Source: Liriodendron chinense
Taxonomy: Eukaryota; Streptophyta; Magnoliopsida; Magnoliales; Magnoliaceae
DNA: 64,000 nt
Direction: 5' to 3'
Assembly: GCA_003013855.2 (NCBI GenBank)
Contig: ML058448.1
Coordinates: 124,001 to 188,000, forward strand
The notes beneath the pieces are model-generated. The model was not told where the DNA came from. It saw nothing but the letters and a program-made list of their open reading frames with translations, and did no database searches. The position numbers and the translations under genes were made by a program. Shown one piece after another: positions 34,298 through 45,028 of this stretch (positions are counted from its first letter, which is position 1; each line of letters opens with the position of its first letter).

Positions 34298-35617
34298 ATG
34301 GATCTTTCATCCAAGAAGCGGAAGGCCGACGAGAACGGCATCGCAGACGCCGTCTCCCCTTCAAAGCTCACGCCCGAGGACGCCCGCAAGATCATCGAGC
34401 CCATCTCCACCGACCAGCTCCTCGACATCCTCCAGGACGCCGTATCCCGCCACGCGGACGTCCTTGACGCCGTCCGATCCATCGCCGACCGCGACGTCGC
34501 CCAGCGCAAGCTCTTCATCCGCGGCCTTGGTTGGGACACCACCACTGACGGCCTACGTGCCCTCTTCTCCACCTACGGCGAGCTCGAAGAAGCCGTCGTT
34601 ATCCTCGACAAGGCCACCGGCAAGAGCAAGGGCTACGGCTTCGTCACCTTCAAGCACATCGACGGCGCCCTCCTCGCCCTCAAGGAGCCCAGTAAGAAGA
34701 TCGACGGCCGGATGACCGTCACTCAGCTTGCTGCGTCTGGCTCGTCTGGCCCCACTGCGAACGCTCCCTCTGTTGACGTGTCCATGCGGAAGATCTTTGT
34801 AGGGAATGTGCCGCCTGACATGCCGGCAGACCGTCTCCTTTCGCACTTCTCATCGTATGGAGAGATTGAGGAGGGCCCGCTGGGGTTCGATAAGCAGACA
34901 GGCAAGTCTAGAGGGTTCGCACTGTTTGTCTACAAGACAGCCGAGGCCGCACAGGCATCGCTCGTCGACACCACCAAGACCATCGACGGGCATCACTTAG
35001 TTTGTAAGCTGGCGATTGACGGAAAGAAGGGGAAGCCTGGCGGGCCGCTGCCAGGGCCTGGAGGGATTCAGGCTCCACAAATGGGTGCGGGTGATATCAT
35101 CGGTGATGGGGTTGGATTGCCACCGCCTTCTTCCATGCCGGGTTCTCTGCCTTCTCAGTACGGTGGGCCTGGAGGGTTTTCTTTGTTTGGCGGTTTGGGT
35201 TTTCCCGGTGGGAGTCAGGGCCCTGGCTTGACGCATCAGCATCTGAGCTCGACACTGCAGTCATCAACAGGCGGGCTGGGTGGGCCGGGGCTGTCGTCGG
35301 TTGGGAGTCAGGTTCCGTCTTCGTTGGGCAGTGGTGCTACAGGGTATGGTGGTGGCTTGGCAACTGGTCCCTATGGGTCTTCACAGTATGGTGGGCCTGC
35401 TGCAGGTGGGTACGGTGGGATGGGCAGCAGTTCATCCTTGTACCGGGTGCCCCCAAGTTCAGCTGGGATGCCATCTGGTGGTTATCCGGAGAGTGGACAT
35501 TATGGGCTTTCATCATCGGCGGCGTTCCAAAGCCAGCACAATCAGCAGTCAGGTTCATCACCGGCTCCTAGGGTCCCTTCTGGAGGGATGTACCAGGGCA
35601 TGCACCCGTATTACTAA
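34298..35617 (+). CDS. UBA2: UBP1-associated protein 2 (UBA2)-type hnRNP, 439 aa
   Basis: A single coding exon encodes two RRMs. RRM1 has RNP2 LFIRGL (72-77) and RNP1 KGYGFVTF (111-118). RRM2 has RNP2 IFVGNV (166-171) and RNP1 RGFALFVY (205-212). The N terminus carries a basic KKRK (6-9) and the conserved DARKIIEPISTDQLLDILQDA segment. From about residue 245 the chain is a Gly/Ser/Pro/Tyr-rich low-complexity tail ending HPYY. Plant UBA2 proteins are nuclear, bind U-rich 3' UTRs with UBP1 and take part in mRNA stability and ABA or wounding responses. Length and order fit the family. The 5' half is strongly GC-rich in third positions, which falls toward the 3' end. The ATG at 34298 is the first in this frame; upstream frames are unrelated. 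AAG|GTATTG directly at the stop suggests a 3'-UTR intron. Confidence 0.95.
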   Translation: MDLSSKKRKADENGIADAVSPSKLTPEDARKIIEPISTDQLLDILQDAVSRHADVLDAVRSIADRDVAQRKLFIRGLGWDTTTDGLRALFSTYGELEEAVVILDKATGKSKGYGFVTFKHIDGALLALKEPSKKIDGRMTVTQLAASGSSGPTANAPSVDVSMRKIFVGNVPPDMPADRLLSHFSSYGEIEEGPLGFDKQTGKSRGFALFVYKTAEAAQASLVDTTKTIDGHHLVCKLAIDGKKGKPGGPLPGPGGIQAPQMGAGDIIGDGVGLPPPSSMPGSLPSQYGGPGGFSLFGGLGFPGGSQGPGLTHQHLSSTLQSSTGGLGGPGLSSVGSQVPSSLGSGATGYGGGLATGPYGSSQYGGPAAGGYGGMGSSSSLYRVPPSSAGMPSGGYPESGHYGLSSSAAFQSQHNQQSGSSPAPRVPSGGMYQGMHPYY

Positions 35618-37814
35618 GGTATTGCGCCTTTTCTTTTGCCCATCATTTCCATGTTTGTTATTATGTTAACTGTTAGCATATCCATTGATTTCTCTATCTT
35701 GTTTTTTCCTGTGCTTTTTTATTTTGACATAATTCTGCTTTAGATACTTGAATTTGGTCCAGTATCTTGATAATTCTAATTCTTTTGTAGAGTATTCATG
35801 TTCACATCACTATGCATTTCTTTATATTGTTTGATTGCCTTGACTTTTTATGGATGAATGGCATTTTCAGATGTTAATTTTAAGCTTGTAGATTTTGCTA
35901 TTTGATGGGTATATTGCTCTTTGAGATGTAATTGGCACTTGCTTTTGCATCTGTCTGGTGTTATGTATTGTTTCAACTGCCTAGTTCTTGGTGATGGATT
36001 TGGGTTGTGATGTCATGATCTTGCTTTTGGTTACATGTGTGTTTTCGTCATGTGATTGTTCTTTCATTTTGTGATGGTATGCGTCTTATGTTTTTGTTTC
36101 TCTGGCTTGCCTGGCTATTTGAATTGTTGTTTTTGTTGCTATTACATGATATTACTTTTGAGGGTGTGAGTTTATGTATATAGTGGCAGCACATGTCAAC
36201 TTGAGTGTGTACATTACATTTGATATTTAGTTTTTATGTTCTTCTGTGGTACTTAGATATCTGTTTACTGATCTTTCTTGCAATGAGTCCTTTTTTAATG
36301 CATGTGTTCTGTTTGCTTTTGCTTGTTTCATTGTTCTTAGGTTCTATGTGATCAGTCTATGCCTTTCTGTTTCTGTATCAGTCTGACAAAGGTGTCCTCT
36401 TGAATCATTGTACCTACAACATATGGTGCATCTCATGACATGTCCTGAAGTGTGCTTGTTAAATATGTGACTTGCCACTTTGTGTTGTTTCTCTTGTGCT
36501 TTTAGTGTAGCTCTTGTATAGAGTTGAGATTGGTGCTACATGGTTTGAACTTTCGGCTAGGAGTTGGGATAAGAGAATATGTTTGGTCTGTTGTCATGTG
36601 TCTCATAACTGTGTGTCATGTGGGTTGTTGTGCTTGGCTGACACACCCTGCCCATACCGTTATTGAAAACCTTGCTTGAGACTCACACTCTTAGCCTGAA
36701 AATTGCCTTCTTCTTTCCAAAAGCCTCAAGTTTACAATATCATTCTAGTTTAAATGGTATAGTCCACTACCTAGAATTCCATACAAAATCACCACCATGA
36801 ACTCCAGCTAATCCTATTGTCTTGAAAAGACCCATAAATATAAAATTCTTCGTCAATGTTTAGGTGATGTTTTGAGGCCTGAAATAACTTACTATCCCAA
36901 TATCTTCAGAAATAGTTGTCATGGTTCTTGGAAAGGCCTACCAGATGACCTAAGACATGACTATAAATGGACGCCAACCACAGATTCGTTTGAACAGTTA
37001 GTTTGTTGATTTGCAAGCTAGATGCACAATTTTTGTATAGATCTTCTTTTACTCTTCTTCTGTCCATTTTTCTTGAATAATGATGCCTTATGTGACCTTT
37101 TGGATGTTCATTAAGACTCATACACTGGTTTACCTGGGGTCCTGGGCTCGGTCATTCCGCTTGAATTAGGAGAAATTGATGCCATCAAGTATAACTTTTC
37201 TGGTTTTTGCCATCTCATAACTGTGTTCTACATGTTTGTAACCCTTTTTCTTGTTACTTTTTTGTATGCCCTTTGCTGGTACAGTATTTGCTTTTGATGG
37301 ATTCAACAGATTAGTTGCCTTCTAATCACAATTGTGCGATTATGTCTTGCCTGATTGTACATGTTAACCTTGTTGGACAGCGTGTCTTCTTTATCGTAGA
37401 GCCATATGACTTGGGATCATATTCATTAGAAAAGGAATCACAACAGTCCTCGTCCCTGAATTCTCTTTGCGATTGGGAAAGTGATTGAACAACAAGATTG
37501 GACTTTAACCAAGTTACCTCAATTCAGCCAAATTTAACTCAGTTACCTCGATTCAGCCACCACACAAAACTGAATAGGGAATGTCGTCCACCTTTTTCTG
37601 TAGCTTATATGCCAAATTGTTAACCTATATCCTTGGTATTGCACTACAATTGCAAATGAGCAGTTTTTCGTTGCAGGTCACGCTTGCATGGAACCTTGGT
37701 TGCACAATTTTGCTTCATATTGTTTGGGTTATCATTACATTTTGTGCAAGTAAAATATCTCATTTCAGCATATCCATATATGATATGAGAAACTGAAAAC
37801 TTAGATAGAGCCAA
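35618..37814 (+). other. T-rich DNA downstream of UBA2, probably 3'-UTR intron
   Basis: AAG|GTATTG overlaps the TAA stop (35615-35617), a plausible splice donor. The next two kilobases are T-rich with the composition of a plant intron, and no coding sequence is seen. A candidate acceptor is ATTGCAG at 38625-38631. A stronger one, GTGTGATTCAG, ends at 42166. This is inferred from sequence context plus my recollection that Arabidopsis UBA2 genes have 3'-UTR introns. Confidence 0.45.
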
Positions 37815-37826
37815 GAGTTTGTTGAG

Positions 37827-38001
37827 TTTTTTTTTTTTTTTTGTTAGTCATGCAACGCACCTACCCTGTTAGCTGTGCAACGCACCCACACAGTCAGTCA
37901 CATGATGGACCCACTCACTAGTGGGGTTAGTGTGTCTCCTTGTCATTTCGAACCTGTTGAAACGCCCAAGCGTCTTCCAGCTAGGCTAGCAGGCGAGACA
38001 C
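37827..38001 (-). mobile_element. tRNA-derived SINE with poly(A) tail and 12-bp target duplication
   Basis: On the minus strand it has A box TAGCCTAGCTGG (37988-37977), B box CAGGTTCGAAAT (37956-37945) and a tail of 16 A residues (37842-37827). gagtttgttgag is directly repeated at 37815-37826 and 38002-38013. All SINE hallmarks are present in 175 bp. Confidence 0.88.
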
Positions 38002-38749
38002 GAGTTTGTTGAGTTGGGTTGAAGATTCGGTCAAGTATTTTGTTCCAATTTGCATGTCCGTGTAGCCTTTTTTTGTTCCTTTTTTTTTTTTGTCAGGAGC
38101 ATCCACCTTTCGTTTGTGCTAAGAGATTGGTTTTAAATGGGAACTTGTGACTTTTTTTTTTCCTGGTTATGTGCACCTTTATTGTGAAGTATGGTGTTTT
38201 GCTATTATGTTTGGAAATCTTGCACTTTTACAATTGCTTATCATGTTTGTTCTAAATGTGTGATTGTTGTAATCATACACGTGATTAAAAAATGCTTTCA
38301 CTAATAAAATGCAGAGAATGGGATGTTAAGAATACTAATAATGAGTATTGCGTGTTGTTATATATCACTTGTGATATTTTGTATGGTAGTTTTCTCTTAT
38401 TTGACTAGAACAATGCACTGCACGCACCCATCATCGCACATATACACGTGTGATGGATGCTTGTGTTTTGTCAAGTTAGACCATCATTATATGACTTTGG
38501 ACACGTTGAATGAACAATTTACAAATTGAGCACAGCCTCACTTCTCTGCTAGCGTTTGACCTTTGAATTAATACATAACTGTGGAAGTTAAGCTTTCAAG
38601 ATGTTCTTTTTGCACTTGATTTTCATTGCAGGTTTAGATATAGGACAATCTTATCCCCATTTCCTTGTAGATATTATTCTATTGTTCTGTTTCTGAATGC
38701 TTCAGATTGCTCTTTTACTTTGTCCTCAAGTTATGTTTGGATGAGTAAC

Positions 38750-39107
38750 TCCATCATTATCATCTCAGCCTTATCCCGACTTGTTGGGTCGGCTTGGACG
38801 AGTAACTATGACCACCCATATCATTGTCATAGACTCATAAATAATTGCTGATGTCTCCTTCCTGATGTCACTTTTTTATCATTGTCATCTAAGCCTCATC
38901 CTAAACTCCATCAGTGGAAGTTTTGCGCTCTCATTGCTAGTCTTAGCTCTCAAGCCCAAATGGAGGAGGGTTGCATCAGGTTGGCAGCTGGTATCAATTT
39001 CCGCCACTACTTTGTCATGAATCCTGACAATCTGATTTCAATAATACGGTGGAATGTCTGATTAGGGTTTGTGTAGCCAACCTCTAGCAGTTGGGATTAG
39101 GCTAGAT
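38750..39107 (+). repeat. RTE-type LINE tails in head-to-tail and inverted arrangement
   Basis: The region 38753-38830 has a reversed LINE terminus (cagccttatcccgacttgtt). The region 38925-39107 has a plus-oriented 3' end (ggaggagggttgcatcaggt ... gggattaggctagatgatga). The latter abuts the inverted LINE that begins at 39108. Confidence 0.6.
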
Positions 39108-39405
39108 GATGACGATGATCTAAGCCTTATCCCAACTAATTGGGTTGACTACGTGAGTCTTATTTTGCAGTCCATATCTATCAAGGACAATATCCTTAAT
39201 CAAATCGCAGGTCATCATATCTTTTCTTACTCCACCTGTCATTTTGGGCCTTCCCTTTGCCCTTACATAGCCTTCAACTTAACCAGCTCCCCTTCTTATT
39301 GTGGTCTGGTGCAGTTCCTGGTCTTCAATCTACTAAGTCTACTTTCCCTCATAAAGAGTGCAATGTTAAAGAAAAGGGAACTACCTTTGTTCTAATAGAA
39401 TCGGT

Positions 39406-39478
39406 CTGAGATGGAAGGATTCAAAACCTCTGAGTAACGGGATGTAAACCTGCTGCCTTATCGCTTGGCCATGCTTTG
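39406..39478 (-). pseudogene. trnQ-UUG: Plastid-derived tRNA-Gln relic (NUPT)
   Basis: The minus strand reads CATGGCCAAGCGATAAGGCAG followed by CCCGTTACTCAGAGG and ATCCTTCCATC, clearly chloroplast trnQ-UUG. The anticodon loop is mutated (TTTTGG to TTTACA), so UUG is lost. Flanking sequence to about 39620 may be plastid too. Confidence 0.8.
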
Positions 39479-39732
39479 TTAAGAATTCTATGTGGCCATG
39501 CTGCTTTGAGATTTCTATGTGACACTAATAACACTAACATGAGTATTGGTTGTTCAGTCAATTCCAGGCCCAAATATCTATGGAATGGGTTGTTGCTAAG
39601 ATTCGATATGTGCATATGTAGAATCAAATTAAATTCATGATTGTCATCAGGAAAAAAGACTGTTTATTCCTCTATATCAGGCATTTTTGGAGGACAAATT
39701 GGTTGTATCATCCCCATGGATCAGTGAATTAT

Positions 39733-39816
39733 TGGGCTGAGCTGGATTTGAACCATTATAGACATGTTGCCAACGAATTTGCAGTCCATCCCCACTAACC
39801 GCTTGGGCATCAACGC
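39733..39816 (-). pseudogene. trnY-GUA: Plastid-derived tRNA-Tyr relic (NUPT)
   Basis: The 84-nt match has the full length of chloroplast trnY-GUA, including the long variable arm and TGGTTCAAATCCAGCTCAGC. The anticodon at 39782-39780 reads GCA instead of GTA, so it would no longer decode Tyr. Several stem positions are also substituted. Confidence 0.85.
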
Positions 39817-39866
39817 AGGAAGAATTAATTCTAGCTTTATTGACTTCCTTTTGTAATACTCTATCA

Positions 39867-39934
39867 TACCCCCAGGGAAATTGAATCCTCGTTGCCTTGA
39901 AAGAGATATTTCCGTACCACAAAATGATAGGGGC
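39867..39934 (-). pseudogene. trnE-UUC: Plastid-derived tRNA-Glu relic (NUPT)
   Basis: The minus strand GCCCCTATCATTTTGTGG.. to CCCTGGGGGTA corresponds to chloroplast trnE-UUC with small deletions (68 nt against the usual 73). The TTC anticodon is retained. The trnE-spacer-trnY order and about 50-bp spacing are those of chloroplast genomes, confirming organelle origin. Confidence 0.85.
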
Positions 39935-40674
39935 AGGTTCTTACATATTGGGGCTACTCCTAAGCTCCCTCAAATTTGTTCTTCTAGTTTTATCCTTTGT
40001 CATCTTGCGACCGATCCATCTTAACATCCTCATTTCAGGTACATTAATTCCATGAATGTGTTGCTCCTCGACTACCCAATGTTATATCCCATAAAGCATG
40101 TCTTGTCTTATAGCTGTCCTTCAAAACCTCCCCTTCAATTTGATTGTTATGAGACATAAAACTCCGGAGGCACATCTCCATTTTATCCACCTAGCTCTAA
40201 TTCTACGAGCAACATGCTTCTTAATCTCTCTATTCATCTAAGATCTTGAAGTGGTCATATTGGGGTTGGCAATCAATCTTGACAAAGTCCTTGTTTCCAC
40301 TCCTATTATTATTGAAATTGCATTTCATATACTATGTTTGTCTGACTAATTTTAAACCGCCTTTATTCTAAAGCAAAAAAGAAAAAAAGAAAAAAGCATC
40401 CATCCATAGTTCTTGCTTTATGTTTAATCCTCTCCCTTGTCTTATTATTCGAAATTAATCTGCAACGAATGCAAAAGGATAAAGACTAAATGTTGTCCCT
40501 TTGTGAAAATTCAATCTCATCAGGCAAGGGATTGAAGAGGGAAGGGAAATTCTTTGAAAATTCAAAGGAATTGGGGAATTCATCTCTCCCAAAACCCATG
40601 TAAGGATTTGCGTTGTATATCCTGGACTACTGGGGTGGTTAGGTTAACGAGCTTTTAACTTTAAACTTTATCAC

Positions 40675-41758
40675 TAATGTTTTTAGTATTGATGATATTA
40701 GCCGATATATTCTATGATATCTCTTGTATCCGACCTGTGCGATATAAAACACATGTAGTGCCAATATATTCCACCTGTTCGATCTGGTGAGCACTTTTTA
40801 TTTTCGATCATTTTATTTTTGTTGTAAATCATATTAAGTTTGTCAAATGGTTACAAATCCACGATTCTTCATGTTTTGCATGAAAACTCATGGATTTGGA
40901 GCTTTGATTTTGAGATTTGGAGGAGATGGGTCGAGTTGCAGAAAATTAGAAAAAATTGAAATTTCCCAATTTCTGGCAAATCGGTTGAAATATTTGTGTC
41001 GAAACACAAGATCAAACATGTATGCAACCTGACTTAGTGATTCTTGGTAATTTAGAGATTTAAAAAAAAAATATTTTTCAATAAAAAATTAATTAAAAAT
41101 GTTTAAAAAATTTGAAATTCCATTCGATCAATGGTCAATTGGCCCCCATTTTAGAGTATTAAAAAATTTCCAAATTTTCTCAAATTGGAGAGGATGAGTA
41201 CTAGTGTTATGTAAGAGGGCATCTTCATTGGTATCATTCTACTATGACTTGGCAAAGTATTGTTGGTTTGTAGAGCATCAGTACTATGCCCAGCTCCATC
41301 GAGATGGGGATGATGATTTTGAGCCACCGCACAACTCTTTGGGTCTGAGCCACAACCACACACATTACACATTATTCACAAGTATATTTCTAGTTTTTTT
41401 ACTTCTTTTTTTGCTTTTGAATGTATTACTTGTGTTTTCATTCATTTCTTCTTACATTTATAAGTTATATTAATAGACTTTGAATATACTTGCATCAATT
41501 CAGTTAGACAGCACATAGATTAGGATCCCATACAAAAGGATGTTTTTTGTGATGTTTTGATTTCTAAATGTGTAATGATGTCTTTTTTTAACAATCTCTG
41601 AATTTTCATCGAAAAATTTGATCAATTTCCCAACGTTTCCCAACAACAGCGATACATTACGCAATACAACCGATACGATATATCCCAAATGGATAACCGA
41701 TATGCATCTGTATCCCAAGGGTGTGTTACATTGCGTGATAACGATACGGAAAACATTG
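40675..41758. mobile_element. hAT-like element, 8-bp target duplication (7/8)
   Basis: The ends TAATGTTTTTAGTATTG and CAATGTTTTCCGTATCG (right read inverted) are flanked by tttatcac (40667-40674) and cttatcac (41759-41766). Near the ends it has cgatatattc and gataacgatacgg words like the 29111 element. No transposase frame is recognised. Confidence 0.6.
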
Positions 41759-41766
41759 CTTATCAC

Positions 41767-43850
41767 CATTAAAGGTGGAGATGCTTGCTTGTTTATTGGT
41801 GATTCATGATTTTATTCAAGTGTCAGGATGCTTGTTATAATACTTCATGTAATTTATGATTATGTTTACCAACGATTATTATTTTTTTCAGCCTGAATTC
41901 ATCATCGTATTTACATGCTTTTCTCTGGATGCATGTAGCTTCTGCCTTTTTTTCTTTTTCTTTTGTGTTTATAAAATCTGATTTGCTTTTCCCTGTGTTT
42001 TTACTCTGCTCATTGTTGGTGTTTGGTCGATTTTTGTGTGTTACTTTGTTGCCGTAGCATAGGTCTAGTTGTGTTGCTTAATGCTTGTACTGCATAGATG
42101 CTTGAACTTTGTTTTGTTTGTAAAATGTGGAATGATGGATTGAGTTATGATGGGTGTGTGATTCAGGTTTATGACACAGCTCTTCGGCGCCGAATGCTTT
42201 AAATGGTTGTGGTGAATCAGACATGTAGTCTGCTTTGATGAATCGTTTACCAAACTTTTCTGGCTGGTTCTATGCTCTGCCTTTACGATGCGGTTTGTTT
42301 GTGATGGTTGGTTGTGGAACTGGAAGATGAGGAAAGTAGTTTAGTATATTGAAGTTATTAACTTCTTTAATAGCACAGGAACCATCCATTGGTACTTATA
42401 TAAATTCCAACTTATCTTCTTTGCACATGCATATTTGTTTTGACTTTTGCGTGATTTGCCACGTGTGGTTATGTCTTTTGTTCTTTGTTTCTTCTACCTC
42501 CATGCATATTTTGTGTTTCACCAAGCTTTTCGTTTTCCCCTACAATTTATTGGGATATGCATGTTGTGGCATTGGCCACAAGTGTGTCATCCTTATTGGA
42601 TATCTAAAAAGTCCTTTGGAGGGCCCCTCATTCTCAATGCAAGCTAGCTCGTCACTTGTGTTTAGTGAGGAAACTACCTAACATTCAGGTGAATATACTC
42701 TTCCAAAGAAAAGAAAAGAAAAAGAAAGAAGGGTGAATATAGCTCTGGTTGTGATTTGTCGACCTGTTCGTCAAAGGAAATGGAAGGTCCAGATTCCGGG
42801 ATAGAGTTGTATGACGTGGCTTTAGCCAGATCTAGAGAGATACTACGAATCCTCCATCCTAGATTCCCTTTCTGCAGGGCTATCTGGTTCATGTATGTAT
42901 GATGGACAGCTCTGCCTTTACTTTTAGCTATCCACAATTTATTTAAAGATTCCTTACTGTTTCTTTGTGCTTGGCAGTAGACAATCTATTTACAAATTGT
43001 GTTGTCTGCTATGGTTAGTGTCAGAAATACTTGAGCAATGTTGAATAAATGTGACATTGGCTGTTCAATCCTACCTTCAGATTTATGACACATGTTTCAA
43101 TGCAATCATGCTCTGCTGAGATGAACTGTCCAATGTTGCATTTTTTGTATTTGCACAAGGAGGCAGATTCATTAAGAAGGTACATGGAGTCATTTTTTTT
43201 AAGCTAATGGTCTAAAAGAAGGAAAATGCAACTGATAGGCAGTCAATGTGTTGTGCTAGGATATATATGACTCACGTTTCTTGGATGAATTGTGTTGCTT
43301 TCAACAGCATGACCAGTAATGTTTGCATGAAGTTATATACTATGCACGGATTGGGTGCAGTGCACACATGGAATTACTGTGTATATATATTGTACAAATG
43401 CATAAATAGGGTAGTTACTAAGTGTGCATCCTGCACACGTATTTGTATGAGGTGATTATTTAATAAATTTTATCAGTTGTTTTTTTACTTTATTTTTGAC
43501 AGTTAAGTTTTCTATACTTTCTTTAAAAAATGTTTTCTATACTTTGGTGCATATACCCTGCAAGTTTATAATAGGTTTTCTGTACTTTGTTTGACTTCCC
43601 TATGATCAACATCTTTGTCATCCGGTAGACACTGGTGAAGTATTAGAATTGCAGAGGAAGATATTTTAAACTTGTTGTAGATTTGAAGATTGTTAGATTA
43701 TACTGGTTATCACATTCTATTATTATAGGCACATAGGTTGTTTTCTGTAAAATCATGCTGCAACCTGTTAAACGAAGAAACTAGTAGGGTGAAAGTGGCC
43801 CCCAGTGTCCCCACTGCCTCTTCATAAATAGGGGCAATTATTGGAGAGCA
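41767..43850. other. Candidate UBA2 3'-UTR exon, then T-rich DNA
   Basis: At 42167, after the acceptor-like GTGTGATTCAG, comes about 190 nt of higher-complexity sequence (gacacagctcttcggcgccg ... gtggaactggaagatgagg) unlike the T-rich surroundings. It could be a 3'-UTR exon of the UBA2 gene. The rest is T-rich with no identified gene or element. Confidence 0.35.
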
Positions 43851-43856
43851 GCTAAC

Positions 43857-44042
43857 ATGCTTGAAGAACTCAGAGATGTGAAGGTCTCCTCACATGCAAG
43901 TTCTGTTCATGTTCATGTTCATGTTCATGTTCATGTTCATCGTTCAGCCAACAATCCAGCTGATTTGTTTGCCAGAGAAGGGGTTAAACTTTGGGAGCTT
44001 ATAATTCCTGAGTATCTTCCAGGTTCTCTCTGTAGGGACTAG
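43857..44042 (+). pseudogene. LINE RNase H C-terminal relic with hexanucleotide expansion
   Basis: The frame reads HRSANNPADLFAREGVKLWE, the pattern of RNase H ends in plant L1-type LINEs (HV.R.AN..AD.LA..G). Before it, gttcat is repeated six times (about 43903-43940) and translates as Val-His repeats. Only the C-terminal end is left. Confidence 0.5.
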
Positions 44043-44101
44043 TTCCCAGCGTTGGCTACTGTATTTTCTGTATCTGGGCTTGGGGCTTGCCTGTTTATGC
44101 A

Positions 44102-44132
44102 ACCCCCACCCCCCCACCCCCACCCCCACCCC
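44102..44132. repeat. C-rich tract (CCCCCA)n
   Basis: Five C blocks of 4 to 7 separated by A. The minus strand is G-rich and could form a G-quadruplex. Confidence 0.85.
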
Positions 44133-44636
44133 TTCTTTCTTGTGTATTGTGTTTTTCTGTAGGTTTCTTTGGCCATTGTAGCTCTCGTTTTGGCGTGCAG
44201 CCGTCTTTTTAGGCCTGCTTTACTAAAACCTCCCATTCATCAGAAAAAGAAGAAGAAAGAAAGTAAAGAAAAATAAAAATAACAAGGTGGCTCCCACTGC
44301 TGCGGTTTGCCAATATCATGGTCCTAGGGTATTGCATTCAGGTGGCTCGTGGGGGAGGATAATTTTCCTACGATGAATCACACCAGGAGCAGGAATATGG
44401 GATGAATCCATGTTTGATTTGGGGACTTTCTGAAACACAGAGTGATGAATGATTAGATAGGAGGAAATCTTTATGGAAGTTAGCATTGTTAGCAGGTTTG
44501 TGGGCAGTATAAAAGGGGCACAATGGAGGTTGTCATATCAAATCTAAGCTGCCAGAACAGGTTATTCTTCATGCTTGTAGTAATGTTATGGCTTGGGCTA
44601 TAGTTGTTATTCCTGTCTTTGCAAGATTTGATTTGA

Positions 44637-44704
44637 AAGGGTTAGAGGATTTGTGGAATGTAGATGACTGAAGGGTTAGAGGATTTGTGGAATGTAGATG
44701 ACTG
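44637..44704. repeat. Exact tandem duplication, 34-bp unit
   Basis: The unit beginning aagggttagaggatttgtgg and ending gactg is present at 44637-44670 and 44671-44704 without a mismatch, so it is recent. Confidence 0.9.
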
Positions 44705-44994
44705 AATTTTGTAGGCTCTGACTGCTCGTCATCTGCTTCTTCGTTTATTATCTTGGGGTTGTCTTTCTTCTTTTTGTTTTGCTCTCGAGTCTCTTTAATA
44801 AAATTCTATTTACTGTGAGTTGGGGAAGAATGTTAATATGTTGAATGTATGGAGGTGGTTAGCTGTTTGATATTGTATCTTTTTGATTTTTCAATTGCTC
44901 TGGGAATGCAACAAGTACATTAATAGGTTCAATGGGTGGATCCTACAATATTGAACTCTTGTTTATAACTTCCACTTAATTATAGAAAATGTGA

Positions 44995-44997
<3 letters not shown>

Positions 44998-45027
<30 letters not shown>
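44998..45027 (+). repeat. 30-nt poly(G) run
   Basis: Thirty consecutive G residues, followed by agcaaat. The length is exceptional for plant nuclear DNA and may be inexact in the assembly. Confidence 0.85.

Positions 45028-45028
<1 letters not shown>

Larger units (their letters stand above)
39108..40300 (-). pseudogene. RTE-clade LINE, 3' part, interrupted by plastid DNA
   Basis: Minus-strand 40245-39945 translates with gaps to the C-terminal end of an RTE reverse transcriptase: HVARRIRARWIKW, KLKGRF, RTAIRQDMLYGI, VEEQHIHGINV and EMRMLRWIGRKMTKDK. After the insertion of plastid DNA (about 39395-39940) the LINE resumes at about 39370, with GGGCAAAGGGAAGGCCCAAA and a terminus ending in a GAT/ATC run at 39108-39115. 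Stops and frameshifts show it is dead. Confidence 0.8.

Noticed and set aside
34191..34715. A 174-codon open frame with Ser/Pro/Arg-rich product overlapping the UBA2 start
   Set aside because: It is the +1/+2 shadow of the GC-rich UBA2 coding region; composition is biased and no family resemblance exists.
35280..35669. A 129-codon open frame in the UBA2 tail
   Set aside because: It is the alternative frame of the Gly-rich tail, with no independent start context or homology.
39733..39934. Functional nuclear tRNA-Tyr and tRNA-Glu genes
   Set aside because: Both match plastid genes, have damaged stems or anticodon, and keep the plastid gene order; no Pol III terminator is placed properly.
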